A DNA stretch of 64,000 bases from Anarhynchus alexandrinus (Eukaryota; Chordata; Aves; Charadriiformes; Charadriidae). Shown here piece after piece: positions 63,127 to 64,000 of the stretch. The notes under the pieces were generated by a model, which ran no database searches, had not been told where the DNA came from, and saw only the letters and a list, made by a program, of their open reading frames with translations. Location: NCBI GenBank assembly GCA_008711295.1, contig VUYV01000004.1:5979378-6043377 (forward strand), given 5' to 3'. How positions within the stretch are numbered: position 1 is the stretch's first letter; each line of letters starts with the position of its first letter. The position numbers were made by a program, and so were the translations under genes.

Positions 63127-63749
63127 CTGCAAAAAATAATAATAAATTATTAGACATGCCGTGAAAAGCAGCTGTCTTGAGAAACTTTGATCCCAAGGGA
63201 ACTAAAAGCTAAATTTCCTTGTTATGTTAGAGTTCAGATGCATTCTTCAGCAAAAAACTATGATATTACCTTAAAAAAAGAAGAAACATCCTCTGTTAGC
63301 TTTGTAACAAGCTGTTGGTGTGATGATTACAGTCAGTGAGACCTAGATAGCCCTCCCACACCTACAGATTCCTCGCAATACAATAGTAATACATCAATTA
63401 AAATAAATGTAAGGCATAACCAGAGAAAAAAGGTACATGTCAGAACATTCAATGAGATAATCCAGGCTGAAGGCATTTTTAAATGTTTTTCTGGACCAGG
63501 GATCACTTCTTAACCAGGTGTCAACCACTAGGAAATACAGCTTCTTCAGGAAAGCCTGAACAAATTACAGTATAGTTAGGCAAAAGAGCTTCCCATACAC
63601 CAAGGAAGATGGACTGAAATGTCTATCACGTTTGCAGGTTGACAGGGCAAAGCAGGAGGCCAAGGGGAAACGTGTCCCCTCAGCGAGCAGCCGGGGGTAC
63701 CGAGGCACAGACACCCCCCCACACATCCTCCCCTCCTTGCAAGACTTAC

Positions 63750-64000
63750 GCTGTTGTCAACCAGCTTTGTGAAGGGGCTGTTGGTGGTCCAACTGCACCA
63801 TTTTTTCTGTAGCTGTGGTATGGGAGCCAGAAAGTCGTGGAAAGTGCGGGCACTCCACGTGCGCTGCCTGGGACAGTGATTGTCCAGCTGGACGTTCCCC
63901 TTCTCCGCAGCGTCTGCTCCTGCAGCCGGGTGGTTAGAAGTCAGCCAGTCAGACACAGAGCCTGGGCTTGTGACGCTTCTTTTTAGGTTTTTGTCCTGAA
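63750..64000 (-). CDS. Upstream exon of the same unidentified protein, cut by the window edge
   Basis: The minus-strand frame is open for at least 83 codons from the window edge to a strong donor AGC|GTAAGT (exon end at 63,750), in phase 0. It fits directly onto the exon at 63,126. Notable strings are KRSVTSPGSVSDWL and TFHDFLAPIPQLQKKWCSW, where the cluster of aromatic residues suggests a short conserved motif rather than disorder. The last five bases of the window read TTCAG on the minus strand, so the exon could begin at 63,995, but too little is visible to decide. The rest of the gene lies outside the window. Confidence 0.7.

Noticed and set aside
1..64000. tRNA, rRNA or CRISPR-like arrays
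   Set aside because: I saw no cloverleaf with a conserved TTCGA-type arm, no rRNA segments and no regularly spaced direct repeats.

Overview
The window reads as avian nuclear DNA. It has long A/T-rich non-coding stretches, few repeats, two fragments of chicken-repeat-1 (CR1) LINE, an endogenous-retrovirus LTR of the type common in birds, and a vertebrate gene broken into many short exons. No bacterial or viral gene layout is present.

Layout. Positions 1 to about 30,200 hold no exon that I can support as protein coding. This half contains a 199-bp hAT-type DNA transposon with an intact 8-bp target duplication (20,409-20,607). It also has a reverse-oriented retroviral LTR with its primer-binding site (21,643-22,421), a CR1 3' end (26,395-26,480), a cluster of GATA motifs (9,374-9,504) and a small CpG-rich patch (about 16,080-16,260). 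A CpG island at about 30,240-31,080 is the promoter of the main gene.

The main gene is CHFR (checkpoint with forkhead-associated and RING finger domains), on the + strand. I could place all 17 coding exons between 31,107 and 53,826. Their reading phases agree throughout and give a 679-residue protein. It has an FHA domain, a C3HC4 RING, an acidic serine-rich linker, a large Cys-rich region and a C-terminal PBZ (poly-ADP-ribose-binding) zinc finger. CHFR is the E3 ubiquitin ligase of the antephase mitotic-stress checkpoint. Two of its 16 introns (introns 6 and 8) need a GC rather than a GT 5' splice site, and reading through either one ends translation quickly. A degraded CR1 copy lies in intron 2. 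The 3' UTR probably runs to about 56,070.

The right end (62,389-64,000) carries the last two visible exons of a minus-strand gene that converges on CHFR and runs off the window edge. The product is Ser/Asn-rich and I do not recognise it.

I see no novel multi-gene system. The items most worth a second look are the paired GC-AG introns of CHFR, which could yield FHA-only or FHA-RING isoforms, and the unidentified convergent gene.
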